NCBI GenBank assembly: GCA_028825045.1 | Contig: JAPKAY010000012.1 | Location: 23,755-87,754 of the forward strand | Direction of reading: 5' to 3' | DNA from: Halioglobus sp. | Lineage (GTDB): Bacteria > Pseudomonadota > Gammaproteobacteria > Pseudomonadales > Halieaceae | DNA length: 64,000 nt | Shown here: piece after piece, positions 19,141 through 28,039 of the stretch | Layout of the letters: each line of letters begins with the position of its first letter | Numbering within the stretch: position 1 is the first letter of the stretch | Translations under genes and position numbers: made by a program | Notes under the pieces: generated by a model | Databases searched by the model: none | The model's input: only the letters and a program-made list of their open reading frames with translations | What the model was told of the DNA's origin: nothing

Positions 19141-20438
19141 TGAAAGTTCTACCGAGTGTTCTATTGAGTGTTGTTCTGGCGATGGTTGCAAGTATCGCGC
19201 AGGCCCAATTAACGATCGAGATATCGCAGGGTATGGATAATCCGACGGCCATCGCGATAGCGCCTTTCGCCTGGCAGGGCAACGGTGCACCGCCGGAGGA
19301 CGTCGCCGCTGTGGTCGACAGTGATCTCGCGCGCAGTGGGCAGTTTGTGCCGATTGCACGCACCGATATGCTCAGCCGGCCCACTGCTCAGGCAGATGTG
19401 TTTTATCGCGACTGGCGCGCCATCGAGGCGGAGTATCTATTGATCGGGCGCGTCTCGAAGGCTAACAATGAGCTGCGTATCGAATATGACCTGTTCGATG
19501 TGCTGCGTCAGACCATCGTCGACTCTGGCGCTGAGACAGGCCCTGCGAGCACAGCGCGGATGATGAGCCACCGTGTCGCCGACGCGGTGTATGAAAAACT
19601 CACTGGTGTACCAGGAGCGTTTGCCACGCGTCTTTTGTATATCTCCGTTACACGGGTACCCGGCGGCAAGGATTATTCGCGGCTGACCATGTCAGATTCC
19701 GACGGCGCAAATCCGGTTGTGCTGCTTGAAACAAGTGAACCCCTGCTGGGTCCCACCTGGTCTCCCGACGCTAAGAGTATTGCGTACGTCTCTTTCGAGA
19801 CCGGCCGGCCGGCGATTTATCGACAGGAGCTGTCCACCGGGCGGCGCGAACAGCTGACCAATTTCAAGGGGCTGAACAGCGCGCCAGCCTGGTCGCCCGA
19901 TGGCAAGACGATGGCGATGGTGTTGTCCAAAGACGGCAGTCCGGACATCTACCTGATGGACCTGGCGACAAAACAGTTAAAGCGGATCACCCGCCATTAC
20001 GCGATAGACACCGAGCCCACCTGGATGCCGGATGGAAACTCTCTGCTGTTCACGTCTGACCGCGGTGGCAGGCCGCAGATCTACCGCTACGACCTGCGCA
20101 ACGGCTCTACCGAGCGGCTGACCTTTGAGGGCACTTATAATGCCCGCGCCCGTGTGGCACAGGATGGCCGCAATGTTGTGATGGTGCACCAGCAGGACGG
20201 CCGTTTTCATATTGCGTTGTTGGATTTGGTGACCAATCGCACGCACGTTTTAACGACTACGCAGCTGGATGAAAGCCCCAGTATCGCCCCTAATGGCTCT
20301 ATGGTATTGTACGCCACCAAGGCTGGAGATCGAGGTATTCTGGCCGGCGTTTCGGTGGATGGCGGCGTAAAATTCCGGCTGCCGGCACGCGAAGGGGATG
20401 TACGAGAACCCGCATGGTCGCCCTATTTGAGCCGTTAA
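19140..20438 (+). CDS. tolB: Tol-Pal system beta-propeller protein TolB
   Basis: A 432-residue periplasmic protein with a signal peptide (about 1-22, ending in AQA), an N-terminal alpha/beta domain (about 25-165) and a six-bladed propeller of [13 protein letters not shown] repeats ([39 protein letters not shown]). It binds Pal and TolA. The ATG overlaps the tolA stop by one base. Normal length and complete. Confidence 0.97.
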   Translation: MKVLPSVLLSVVLAMVASIAQAQLTIEISQGMDNPTAIAIAPFAWQGNGAPPEDVAAVVDSDLARSGQFVPIARTDMLSRPTAQADVFYRDWRAIEAEYLLIGRVSKANNELRIEYDLFDVLRQTIVDSGAETGPASTARMMSHRVADAVYEKLTGVPGAFATRLLYISVTRVPGGKDYSRLTMSDSDGANPVVLLETSEPLLGPTWSPDAKSIAYVSFETGRPAIYRQELSTGRREQLTNFKGLNSAPAWSPDGKTMAMVLSKDGSPDIYLMDLATKQLKRITRHYAIDTEPTWMPDGNSLLFTSDRGGRPQIYRYDLRNGSTERLTFEGTYNARARVAQDGRNVVMVHQQDGRFHIALLDLVTNRTHVLTTTQLDESPSIAPNGSMVLYATKAGDRGILAGVSVDGGVKFRLPAREGDVREPAWSPYLSR

Positions 20439-20490
20439 TCGCTGCATCAACACACTAAATTGTTAGCCACAAGTTGAAGGAAGAGGGTCT

Positions 20491-21027
20491 ATGAAACATC
20501 TACCTGTTGCGGGTAAAGCCATTACATTGCTGTTAACTGCGGTGTTACTGGTTGCTTGTGGTACGACCCAAGAGGAAAAGGACGCGGCCGCTGCTGCTGC
20601 CGCTGCCGCCGCCGCTGCTCAAGCGGCGCAGGAAGCGCAGGAATCTGCTGCTGCTGCGAATGCTATCGCTACCGTCGACCAGGCGCGCCTTGAAGAGGCG
20701 GCTGCCGCCCTGGGCAATGTGTTTTACTTCGAGTATGACAGCACCAACCTCACCCCGGAGGCCCTGGCAGCGCTGGATGCACATATTGCAGCCCTGCAGA
20801 CCAGCACTGAAGAGGTTCGCCTGCAAGGGCACACGGATGAGCGCGGTACGCGCGAGTACAACCTGGCACTGGGTGAGCGGCGGGCGATTTCCGTACGCGA
20901 CTACATGGTGGCCAATGGCATCGAGAGTTTCCGTATCGAGACCATTAGCTACGGCGAAGAGAGCCCTGTGGCTTACGGTTCGGGCGATGGCAACTGGGCG
21001 CAAAATCGCCGAGTTGTGCTCGAGTAA
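20491..21027 (+). CDS. pal: Peptidoglycan-associated lipoprotein Pal
   Basis: A 178-residue outer-membrane lipoprotein. The signal peptide ends in the lipobox LVAC (Cys at about 23). The C-terminal OmpA-like domain (about 80-178) has the peptidoglycan-binding motif LQGHTDERGTREYNLALGER. Between them lies an unusually Ala-rich linker (twelve consecutive alanines soon after the lipobox, then AAQEAQESAAAA), probably forming a helix. Ribosome site GAAGGAAGAGG upstream. Confidence 0.96.
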   Translation: MKHLPVAGKAITLLLTAVLLVACGTTQEEKDAAAAAAAAAAAAQAAQEAQESAAAANAIATVDQARLEEAAAALGNVFYFEYDSTNLTPEALAALDAHIAALQTSTEEVRLQGHTDERGTREYNLALGERRAISVRDYMVANGIESFRIETISYGEESPVAYGSGDGNWAQNRRVVLE

Positions 21028-21036
21028 TAGCGGCCG

Positions 21037-22002
21037 GTGTTTTTTTCTGTCAGTAGACTGTTGGTAGCGAGGGGATTGGTTATTCTGGCCGCTCCCCTGT
21101 CATTTTCCGTGACCGCCCAGACTTACGTGGATCTTGAAGCCGAGCGCGCCGCTGCGGAGGCGGCTGGCGGTAGCGCAACTGTGCGCACCAATGCACCCAC
21201 TCCCACTGATCCTTACGGAGCTAAGCCGGCCCAGGCGTATCCTGCTACCAGCTATGGTGTCAATAATGCTCCGGCTGCGTCTGGCGGTATCGCGCCAGCG
21301 TCTACTCCTGCAACTATTAATAGTCGAAACACTGCGCCAGCCGGTTCGTCATCCGGGCAGAATCTTGGGGCCTTGTTTTCCCAGATTCAACGGTTGCAGC
21401 AGGAAGTCATGCTTCTTAACGGGAAGGTAGAAGAGCAGACGCACGAATTGCAGAGACTCAAGGAACAGAGCCTGCAGCGCTACACCGATCTGGACCAACG
21501 GCTCAGCGGCGGCGCTTCTTCTGCTGCCAAACCCGGTGCAGGTGCGTCTGCAAGCAATCTGCCCCTAGCCAGCGCACCGGTTTCAGGACGCAGCGGAAAA
21601 GCTGCGCCGGAACAGCCGGGTGAGACAGCGGCCTACCGTGCAGCTTACGGTCTGGTGCAGGGCAAGCAGTTTGAACAGGCCATTCCGGCATTTAAGCAGT
21701 TCATACAGTCCTACCCTTCGAGTCAGTACGCGGCCAACGCTCATTATTGGCTGGGCGAACTGTATCTGGTGAAGCAACCGCCGGACCTGGAGGCTTCGCG
21801 CCAGTCGTTCGCACTGTTACTTAGCCAATACCCCGACAGCCCCAAGGCACCGGATGCCCTGTATAAGCTCGGCAAAGTGCAGTTTATGAAGGGCAATAGG
21901 GAAAAGGCCAGAGAGTATCTCGATCTGGTGATTGTTCAGTACGATGGAAAAAATAACACCGTGGTTAAACTGGCCAGGGATTTTATTGCCGAGAACTACT
22001 GA
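21037..22002 (+). CDS. cpoB: Cell division coordinator CpoB (YbgF), TPR protein
   Basis: A 321-residue periplasmic protein: signal peptide (about 1-28), low-complexity Ala/Pro/Ser/Thr region, coiled-coil trimerisation segment (about 108-150; LGALFSQIQRLQQEVMLLNG) and C-terminal TPR repeats (about 195-320). It couples Tol-Pal constriction to PBP1B activity in E. coli. The GTG start 21037 lies 10 nt after pal. Last gene of the tol cluster, but only 11 nt separate it from queE, so the operon likely continues. Confidence 0.92.
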   Translation: MFFSVSRLLVARGLVILAAPLSFSVTAQTYVDLEAERAAAEAAGGSATVRTNAPTPTDPYGAKPAQAYPATSYGVNNAPAASGGIAPASTPATINSRNTAPAGSSSGQNLGALFSQIQRLQQEVMLLNGKVEEQTHELQRLKEQSLQRYTDLDQRLSGGASSAAKPGAGASASNLPLASAPVSGRSGKAAPEQPGETAAYRAAYGLVQGKQFEQAIPAFKQFIQSYPSSQYAANAHYWLGELYLVKQPPDLEASRQSFALLLSQYPDSPKAPDALYKLGKVQFMKGNREKAREYLDLVIVQYDGKNNTVVKLARDFIAENY

Positions 22003-22013
22003 GCGGCGAACTG

Positions 22014-22709
22014 GTGACGAACTCTCTCCCCGTTGATGGTAACACCACACCCGATAGCCCGGATGTGGATCAACTTCGCATCACAGAAATTTTTTATTCC
22101 CTACAGGGCGAGGCGCGAACCGTTGGCTTACCCACGGTGTTCGTGCGTCTCACTGGCTGCCCTTTGCGCTGTGTTTACTGCGATACCGAGTATGCCTTCA
22201 GTGGCGGTCAGATGCAGACAATAGAGGGCATTGCTGAAAAAGTGGCCGCCTATGCGCCGCGGTATGTCACTGTGACCGGCGGCGAGCCCCTGGCGCAACC
22301 CAACTGCCTGCCATTGCTAAAGACACTGTGTGATGCAGGCTATGAAGTTTCATTGGAAACCGGCGGGGCAATGAGTCTGGCGGGTGTGGATGAGCGCGTT
22401 GTAACAGTAATTGATCTGAAAACCCCCGCTTCCCAGGAAATGGAACGCAACGACTATACCAATATTCCCCTACTGCGCGCCCACGATCAGGTCAAGTTTG
22501 TCATCTGTGATCGACAGGACTACGACTGGGCCCGTTTCAAGTTAGATGAGTACCAGTTGCCAGAGCGGGTAGCGGATGTATTGTTTTCTCCCAGCCATGG
22601 GCAGCTCACTGGCCGGGCGTTAGCCGAGTGGATTCTGGCCGATAATTTGCCGGTGAGATTGCAGTTGCAGCTACACAAACTGCTGTGGAATGACGAGCCG
22701 GGGCACTGA
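22014..22709 (+). CDS. queE: 7-carboxy-7-deazaguanine synthase QueE
   Basis: A 231-residue radical-SAM enzyme converting 6-carboxytetrahydropterin to 7-carboxy-7-deazaguanine in queuosine synthesis. The cluster motif [14 protein letters not shown] (CxxxCxxC) and SAM motif [11 protein letters not shown] are present. GTG start at 22014. Directly followed (5 nt) by queC, the next pathway enzyme. Confidence 0.95.
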   Translation: MTNSLPVDGNTTPDSPDVDQLRITEIFYSLQGEARTVGLPTVFVRLTGCPLRCVYCDTEYAFSGGQMQTIEGIAEKVAAYAPRYVTVTGGEPLAQPNCLPLLKTLCDAGYEVSLETGGAMSLAGVDERVVTVIDLKTPASQEMERNDYTNIPLLRAHDQVKFVICDRQDYDWARFKLDEYQLPERVADVLFSPSHGQLTGRALAEWILADNLPVRLQLQLHKLLWNDEPGH

Positions 22710-22714
22710 GGAGT

Positions 22715-23392
22715 ATGGCGGAACAAAAACGCGCAGTTATCCTCGTGTCTGGTGGGCTGGACTCCACCACGGTACTGGCCTTGGCGATATCCCAAGGCTA
22801 TGCCTGTTATGCCCTCAGTTTCGATTATGGCCAGCGGCACCGAGCTGAGCTGTTTGCCGCAGAGCGTGTTTCTCGGGCTCTGGGGGATGTTGAGCACAAG
22901 GTCGTGAACCTGAACCTGGACAGTATCGGTGGTTCTGCCCTCACTGATTTGTCCATCGCTGTTCCCGAGGTAGAAACCGAGGGCATACCGGTGACCTATG
23001 TACCGGCCCGCAATACCGTATTTTTGTCGATCGCCCTGGGCTGGGCGGAGGTGCTGGGCGCCCACGATATTTTCATCGGTGTGAACGCTGTGGACTATTC
23101 CGGCTACCCCGATTGCCGGCCCGAGTACATCGCCGCGTTTGAGGCAATGGCCAATCTTGCCACCAAGGCGGGCGTGGAGGGCCAGAAAGTGACCATACAC
23201 ACGCCGCTGATGACGCAGAGCAAGGGCGATATCATTCGCACTGGCGTTGCTTTGGGAGTCGACTATGCCCTCACGGTGTCGTGCTATCAGGCCACCGAGG
23301 ACAGCCTTGCCTGTGGCAAATGCGACAGCTGCCGCCTGCGCCGCCAGGGCTTTGTCGACGCCGGTATCCAGGATCCCACTCGCTACCTCTAA
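22715..23392 (+). CDS. queC: 7-cyano-7-deazaguanine synthase QueC
   Basis: A 225-residue ATP-dependent enzyme that turns 7-carboxy-7-deazaguanine into preQ0. The PP-loop [12 protein letters not shown] (about 12-23) and the zinc-binding C-terminus ([14 protein letters not shown]) are intact. It is paired with queE, giving two consecutive steps of the queuosine/preQ0 pathway. Confidence 0.96.
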   Translation: MAEQKRAVILVSGGLDSTTVLALAISQGYACYALSFDYGQRHRAELFAAERVSRALGDVEHKVVNLNLDSIGGSALTDLSIAVPEVETEGIPVTYVPARNTVFLSIALGWAEVLGAHDIFIGVNAVDYSGYPDCRPEYIAAFEAMANLATKAGVEGQKVTIHTPLMTQSKGDIIRTGVALGVDYALTVSCYQATEDSLACGKCDSCRLRRQGFVDAGIQDPTRYL

Positions 23393-23526
23393 ACGTGGCG
23401 CGGATGTGTGCCGACAACGGCGCAAAACTCGTTGCAAAGCCCGGTTTCTGGTCTAACCTTTTTAGAGAATCAACGCCGTCGTCTCGCGCCGGTCTGTTTG
23501 GTCTAATCCATGCGGAGGAACACAGA

Positions 23527-24090
23527 ATGTCCGAAACAGAAAATCATGATGAGGAACAGCTTACCCCGCCCCCAGCTGAAGAGTTTGCCCTGGGTAAGGT
23601 TATCGAGCAGGCCAAACAGGTGATAACCGATCCCGCGGGGTTCTACCGCGCAATGCCGCGGGAGGGCGGCTACCGGGAACCAGTGACCTTCACGCTGGTA
23701 ATGGCGGCAATCGCTGGCGGCATCTTCGCGCTTCTATCTATCATTGGCCTCACCGGGGCCGGTTTTGGTGGCGTGGTGGCCATCATCGTGCTGCCCATCG
23801 CGCTGTTGATCGGAGGCTTCATTGCCGCGGCTGTGTTTTTCGTCATCTGGAAACTGATGGGCTCAACGCAGGACTACCAGGCTGCCTATCGCTGTGTTGC
23901 CTACTCCTATGCAATCTTCCCCGTGGCCATACTAATCAGCGTGATTCCTTATGTGGGAGCCCTCGTGCGCACAGTGTGGGGCATCTGGTTGCTGGTGAAT
24001 GCCAGTGTTGAAGTGCATGGCCGACAACAGCGTACGGCGTTGATAGTGTTCGGTATCCTGGGTGTGCTGCCGCTCTTAGGGTCTGGGTGA
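23527..24090 (+). CDS. Yip1-domain integral membrane protein
   Basis: A 187-residue protein with a hydrophilic N-terminus (about 1-55) and about four or five membrane segments forming a Yip1 domain (GKVIEQAKQVITDPAGFYRA, MPREGGYREPVTF and the final LLVNASVEVHG). ATG 23527 has an AGGA-type ribosome site; the frame is open upstream without homology signals. Function of bacterial Yip1-domain proteins is unknown. 134 nt separate it from queC. Confidence 0.85.
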   Translation: MSETENHDEEQLTPPPAEEFALGKVIEQAKQVITDPAGFYRAMPREGGYREPVTFTLVMAAIAGGIFALLSIIGLTGAGFGGVVAIIVLPIALLIGGFIAAAVFFVIWKLMGSTQDYQAAYRCVAYSYAIFPVAILISVIPYVGALVRTVWGIWLLVNASVEVHGRQQRTALIVFGILGVLPLLGSG

Positions 24091-24104
24091 GAGCGATGAA
24101 ATCG

Positions 24105-24147
24105 ACCCCGAAAAGGCCGCTAGATCGGTGGGGCCTTACTTCGGGGT
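24105..24147 (+). other. Long stem-loop between the Yip1 gene and tRNA-Lys
   Basis: ACCCCGAA plus AAGGCC (24105-24118) pairs with GGCCTT (24132-24137), a 2-nt AC bulge and TTCGGGGT (24140-24147): 14 bp in all, with a 13-nt loop. It begins 15 nt after the Yip1 stop. No T-run follows, so it may be a 3'-end-stabilising or processing hairpin rather than an intrinsic terminator. Confidence 0.55.
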
Positions 24148-24307
24148 ATTCAGAAGGAGGTGGAGGCTGCACAAGAATCATCGTCTGAATCTGCAAATTC
24201 AGAATAGCTCACGACGCCGTCGCTCGAAAGCGCATTAAGACTACGAGGGAGTGAGGGATTCTTCCGGGTTACAAGCTTCAGCCTGCTGATTCCCTTAGAA
24301 AAATGCC

Positions 24308-24338
24308 TTGAGTTTTCATTCGAAATCCGTACTATACC
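24308..24338 (+). promoter_or_regulatory. Candidate promoter of tRNA-Lys
   Basis: TTGAGT (24308-24313) and TATACC (24333-24338) with a 19-nt spacer, 11 nt before the mature tRNA 5' end. Confidence 0.4.
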
Positions 24339-24349
24339 GGCTCCTTCTG

Positions 24350-24425
24350 GGGCCGTTAGCTCAGTTGGTAGAGCAGTTGGCTTTTAACCAATTGGTCGAT
24401 GGTTCAAGTCCATCACGGCCCACCA
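24350..24425 (+). tRNA. tRNA-Lys (anticodon UUU)
   Basis: A 76-nt cloverleaf: acceptor GGGCCGT/ACGGCCC, D arm GCTC-AGTTGGTA-GAGC, anticodon arm GTTGG-CTTTTAA-CCAAT with anticodon TTT, T arm with GGTTCAAGTCC, discriminator A and encoded CCA (24423-24425). All stems pair. It marks the border between the core block to the left and accessory genes to the right. Confidence 0.98.
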
Positions 24426-24490
24426 TTTTCAAAGGATACCCCGGTTAGCTTCCACTAACTGGGCGCGCTCTTTCCGGCACCCCGCTTTGA

Positions 24491-24562
24491 TGCATTAATG
24501 CAGGGTTGGTGATTTGATGAGCGATGCTGCGGAAAACTAGCTTCTCGCATGCATAAATCACC
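24491..24562. repeat. Palindrome and inverted repeat downstream of tRNA-Lys
   Basis: The perfect 12-nt palindrome TGCATTAATGCA is at 24491-24502. GGTGATTT (24508-24515) is inverted as AAATCACC (24555-24562), with a 39-nt interval. They lie in a 281-nt gap between the tRNA and the selenoprotein gene that otherwise holds no gene. Confidence 0.35.
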
Positions 24563-24706
24563 GGCCCGCACTGCGATAAACCATTCAAAAGCGACCGGGC
24601 CGGGTATGCAGATATTCTAAAGTAGATTCGCGATAACGCGTTTGAATAACAGTTGCGCGAGCGGCTAATTCGACAGATTCACGCGTCAAAGTTCACACCA
24701 TCGTCA

Positions 24707-25846
24707 TCAGGATTCAATATCCAGCGGACGATAATAGGCCTTACCCTGGTTTATATATTCCCCCATAAGCTTCAGAAAGCTTTCGCCGGCAGAACCCTCT
24801 TCGGTCAGCGTGAGGTTCTGGCGAATAAAATTAACACTATCAGGGTTCAACTCTCGTGCTTTTTGCCAGTAGTGCTCAGCTTTTTCACTGTGCCCGTGCT
24901 CGCGAAATAAATTGCCAAGTCGAAAAGCAGCATCTGCTGAAAGCTGTTCGGGAGTATGTTGGCGGATATTGCCGGTCACCGTCTCCGCAGATTGAACGTG
25001 CACGCTCTCTGGGCCTTTGGCAATCCAATCCTTTAACGCCGGCGAGTAAACGTCGGTGCCGAACGAGATCTTATGGTCACCATCGCCAATCTCATGCTGC
25101 TGGGAGTAGGTGCCTTCATCAATGCGGACGATCCTTCCTTCCTCGTCCACCCAGGCCGCAGACGGCACATTCACAAAGTTAAAGGCACTGCTAATGATGT
25201 GATCCGGATCAACTACCTGAATATAGGTAGCATTTGCCGCATCGAAAATCGGACCGGCAACCGCTTCGCCGCCAACGTCTTCTGCTGCACACAGGATTAC
25301 AAAGTTGGGGTCGTTAATTTCTTCATAGATACGTTGCCACACGGGCACGTCAAGAAAGCATCCTCACCAGGAGGACCATGTCACGATCAGGGCTTTTTTA
25401 CCCTTCAGATCGGCCATGCACACAACCTGGCCTTCCCGGTCAGTGACTTCAAAATCTGGCGCCATCGCATCGACCATCATGCGCTCACGCCTGGCGGGTA
25501 TTTCAGAAAAACTCCAGACTCTGGAAGCTGTATCTGCTACGTAGGTTTGGCCGAGCAAATCTGCAAATGCGGTCAGGTCAAACCATTGTTCGCCACCGCG
25601 TTCGACGAGCAGGGATTTATCAATGGGGATGCACAGTTCGGCGTAACAAACGCCCTCGGGCTTGAGTGTGAATCCGTTAATCTCAGGGAGGTGCTCCGGT
25701 CGGATCAACAGACCATCGCCTTCACCCACCTGACTCAGGGTTATATTGCGCCCTTGGCACAATACGGTAGCGCTGCCCTCAGGATGAAGGGGCTTTTCTT
25801 CGAAGGGATGCCGAAGATCCGGGTATGCCATCATGGCGTCCGCCAT
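24707..25846 (-). CDS. Redoxin (thioredoxin-fold) protein with in-frame TGA, probable selenoprotein (Sec161)
   Basis: A 379-residue protein if the TGA at 25364-25366 is read as selenocysteine. Residues ~127-160 open an AhpC/TSA-Redoxin domain (APDFEVTDREGQ, LKGKKALIVTWSSW); then come Sec161-G162-C163, FLDVPVWQRIYEE and the rest of the fold (cis-Pro region NVPSAAWVDEEG). The frame is unbroken on both sides of the TGA. Residues ~270-330 look TPR-like (AFRLGNLFREHGHSEKAEHY). Residues 1-120 are not recognised. The TGA sits at the catalytic Cys, and a SECIS-like hairpin follows it. The start ATG 25846 has GAGGAGT upstream; a GTG at 25861 is an alternative. The neighbouring amidohydrolase gene is damaged, so a plain nonsense mutation must still be excluded. 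No Sec machinery gene lies in this window. Confidence 0.72.
25331..25350 (-). promoter_or_regulatory. Candidate bacterial SECIS element
   Basis: In the mRNA, ACG-U-GCC pairs with GGC-A-(A bulge)-CGU: seven base pairs with one bulged A, closing a five-nt loop CGUGU with G in the second position. Exactly 20 nt separate the TGA (ending at 25364) from the loop (starting at 25343). Known bacterial SECIS elements have about 16-37 nt here and a G among the first two loop bases. Confidence 0.65.
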
Positions 25847-25993
25847 CGTCTTACTCCTCACTGAATATTAACTTATACTAACGCTATATCGATAGTAGAG
25901 GAACTCTTTCTGGCGATGGCGGACACCACTCGCCACTAAGGTAGGCCGGTGAGGTGTAAAAAATAAATGCATCCCCGTTATTTTATCTACCGC

Positions 25994-27507
25994 TCAGGGA
26001 AGGTTTTTCGCCAGGTTGGAGCGGGTCATCGTCATAAATTCACGCCGCGTGGTGGGCCCCATGGGTTCATTGAACACCCAGCGTCGTTTACCGAACTCCT
26101 CATCGAAATCCAGCTTGGCCATTCCCAGCGCTGAAGTATCTATTTGATCACGCTGCTCGCAGGGGTCAATGCCATACATCCTGGCGGCGTTAAGACCCAG
26201 TATCTTGCGCTTGCGCTCCTCGGTGAGCGCCGGATACCCATACGTCTCCTAAAACTCGGTGGAAATTTCCAGCGCTAGCAGCGCCTCGATCTGTGGCTGA
26301 GGAGAGACAAACCAAATACACTCACTACCGAACAGCACATTGTCATCACCAAAATGCTTGAGCAGCTTTCCGATCAGGTGCTGGGCGGCAACGGCATTGC
26401 TCATTACCGACGCCCAGGTCGAGCCCAGCTCTGCATAGAGATTCGAGCCCTTCCCAAGACCATTATCTTCCAGTGCGTTAATAACATTGTCGGTCCCGGC
26501 ATCAAGCATGGGATCGTAGGGGCTGCCCACACCTCCGCGCGCTCCAGTGACGGGATTCACAAAACCCAGTCCCGAGTGGTACACGACAAAGTTTGCACTG
26601 GGATATGCTTTGGCAACAACGCCCATATCTCTGGCGTCATTAAAGACATTATCAAAACCAATAAGCGGCGGCCCCTTATGCACACAGAAGGTCGTTACGC
26701 CTAACTCAATGCCCTTCTCAATAACAGGGATGCCTACGTCGGGATCATCCATAAACCACCCCTGCCCTCCGGCAGGACGCCAGCCGGTATAGAGTTTCCA
26801 TCCCCCGACAACGCCAAAGTTTTCTGCGATGTTCTGCATCTCATCGAGTTGCCACGGTAGGTTGGAGTTCGGCACGATATTGCAGTGATTGATCATGCGC
26901 TGCGTATGGTTGGCGGCGGCGTTGATCTGATCACGCTCTTGGGCCATCACATCGTTCTCTATGATATTGCGCATACACCTTGCTCTATGTAGTCGCAGTT
27001 TTCCTGCGCATACCCCGATTGCACCGCCATGGTGACATCGCTCTCCATGAAGATGTGCTGTACATACTTTTCGAACCCCAGGTAATCATTAGTGCTCTGA
27101 CCAAGTTCACAAGTACCTCCGGGAAAAGCGAGTGGCAAGCCGTTGTAAAGGAGCGGGTTTCGGGTGCGATATTCCCCCGTGTCGTCCACGTGATGTGTTT
27201 GCATATCCAGAACAAAGTAGTCCTGGCCGTCGATTAGTCTGGCACCCTCTTCACAATCTCCTGACGTTTGGTAACCGCCATCATTACCTCCCCCATTGCT
27301 ACAACCACTTATTGTGTTGATGACGCTCAGCGATGACATCATTCCCATCGTACTGGCGAGAAACCCTCGTCGATCGGTGCCATGGTGATGACACTCATCA
27401 TCCGATTTCCGGTAGATAGCCTCCTCAATCAGTTTGTCGCGCGCGGTTTGCTCATAGAGATACTCTCCATTGGAGTAGTTATGGATAAAGGGGATTGGCG
27501 TGCGCAT
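25994..27507 (-). pseudogene. Amidohydrolase family protein, disrupted by a frameshift and an amber codon
   Basis: Three fragments add up to one ~500-residue secreted amidohydrolase (amidohydrolase-2 type). Fragment 1 (to 26959) has a Tat-like signal (DRRGFLASTMGMM) and ends at TAG; near 26970 one base is missing, and the protein resumes as MRNIIENDVMAQERDQIN in another frame. Fragment 2 stops at TAG 26249-26251 after LEISTEF; the same frame continues ETYGYPALTEERKRKILGLN through ARMYGIDPCEQ to 25994. TAG replaces what was probably CAG (Gln). The start used is ATG 27505-27507; a GTG at 27561 is possible. It is just upstream of the redoxin gene on the same strand (147 nt). Sequencing error at one or both sites is possible. 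Confidence 0.8.
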
Positions 27508-28039
27508 TGGTATGTCGGGGTCGGACTTTTTGCATCGGGTCAACCAATTGGCTTTTTTCACTTTTTGTCATACCTTCATTCTTTTTCTGCTCGTTAAATA
27601 GTATAGCCCCAACCCATAAATCAATGGAGGCAGATCAAATTTCCCGAAAAAATATGCCCCTACCGACTTTATTCGAAGTAGCCGTTAAAGCACGGTAGGG
27701 CACCTCAAAAGTAGGTCCGGTGCTCACATATTTCCACTTCAGTAAATCGACTAGATACAAATTCGCCAACGAAACCCTACCGCTCACCTTAATAGGGGGT
27801 ATTCCTTTTCAGTTTTCGACATGGTAGCGTACCCAAACTAACAACTAGTAGTCGTTAATTTGGCTCGCGAAGAACCACTATCGCTTTCTGTCAGGACGTG
27901 TAGGACCGGCGAGGATCGCCACCCCAAATTTGCGGCGTTGATTGCAGTATAAATCTCGGCTGACAGCCCTTGCTCTTCGCAGCAGACAGGGCCTCGCCGG
28001 ATAAGTTCAAAATATGAGAAATAATCAAAGAGAGTGACT
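27508..28039. other. 530-nt AT-rich gap between the amidohydrolase remnant and a lipoprotein gene
   Basis: No credible gene seen. A 24-codon frame with ATG at 27624 and an AGG-rich lead ends at 27698, but has no recognisable product. It probably contains the divergent promoters. Confidence 0.5.

Noticed and set aside
24350..24425. Attachment-site duplication of the tRNA-Lys 3' end
   Set aside because: I looked for a second copy of the GGTTCAAGTCC region in the window and found none; no integrase gene is present.
26249..26251. Amber codon read as pyrrolysine in the amidohydrolase
   Set aside because: The same gene also has a frameshift, the position fits a Gln codon change, and pyrrolysine systems are rare in gammaproteobacteria; no pyl gene is seen.
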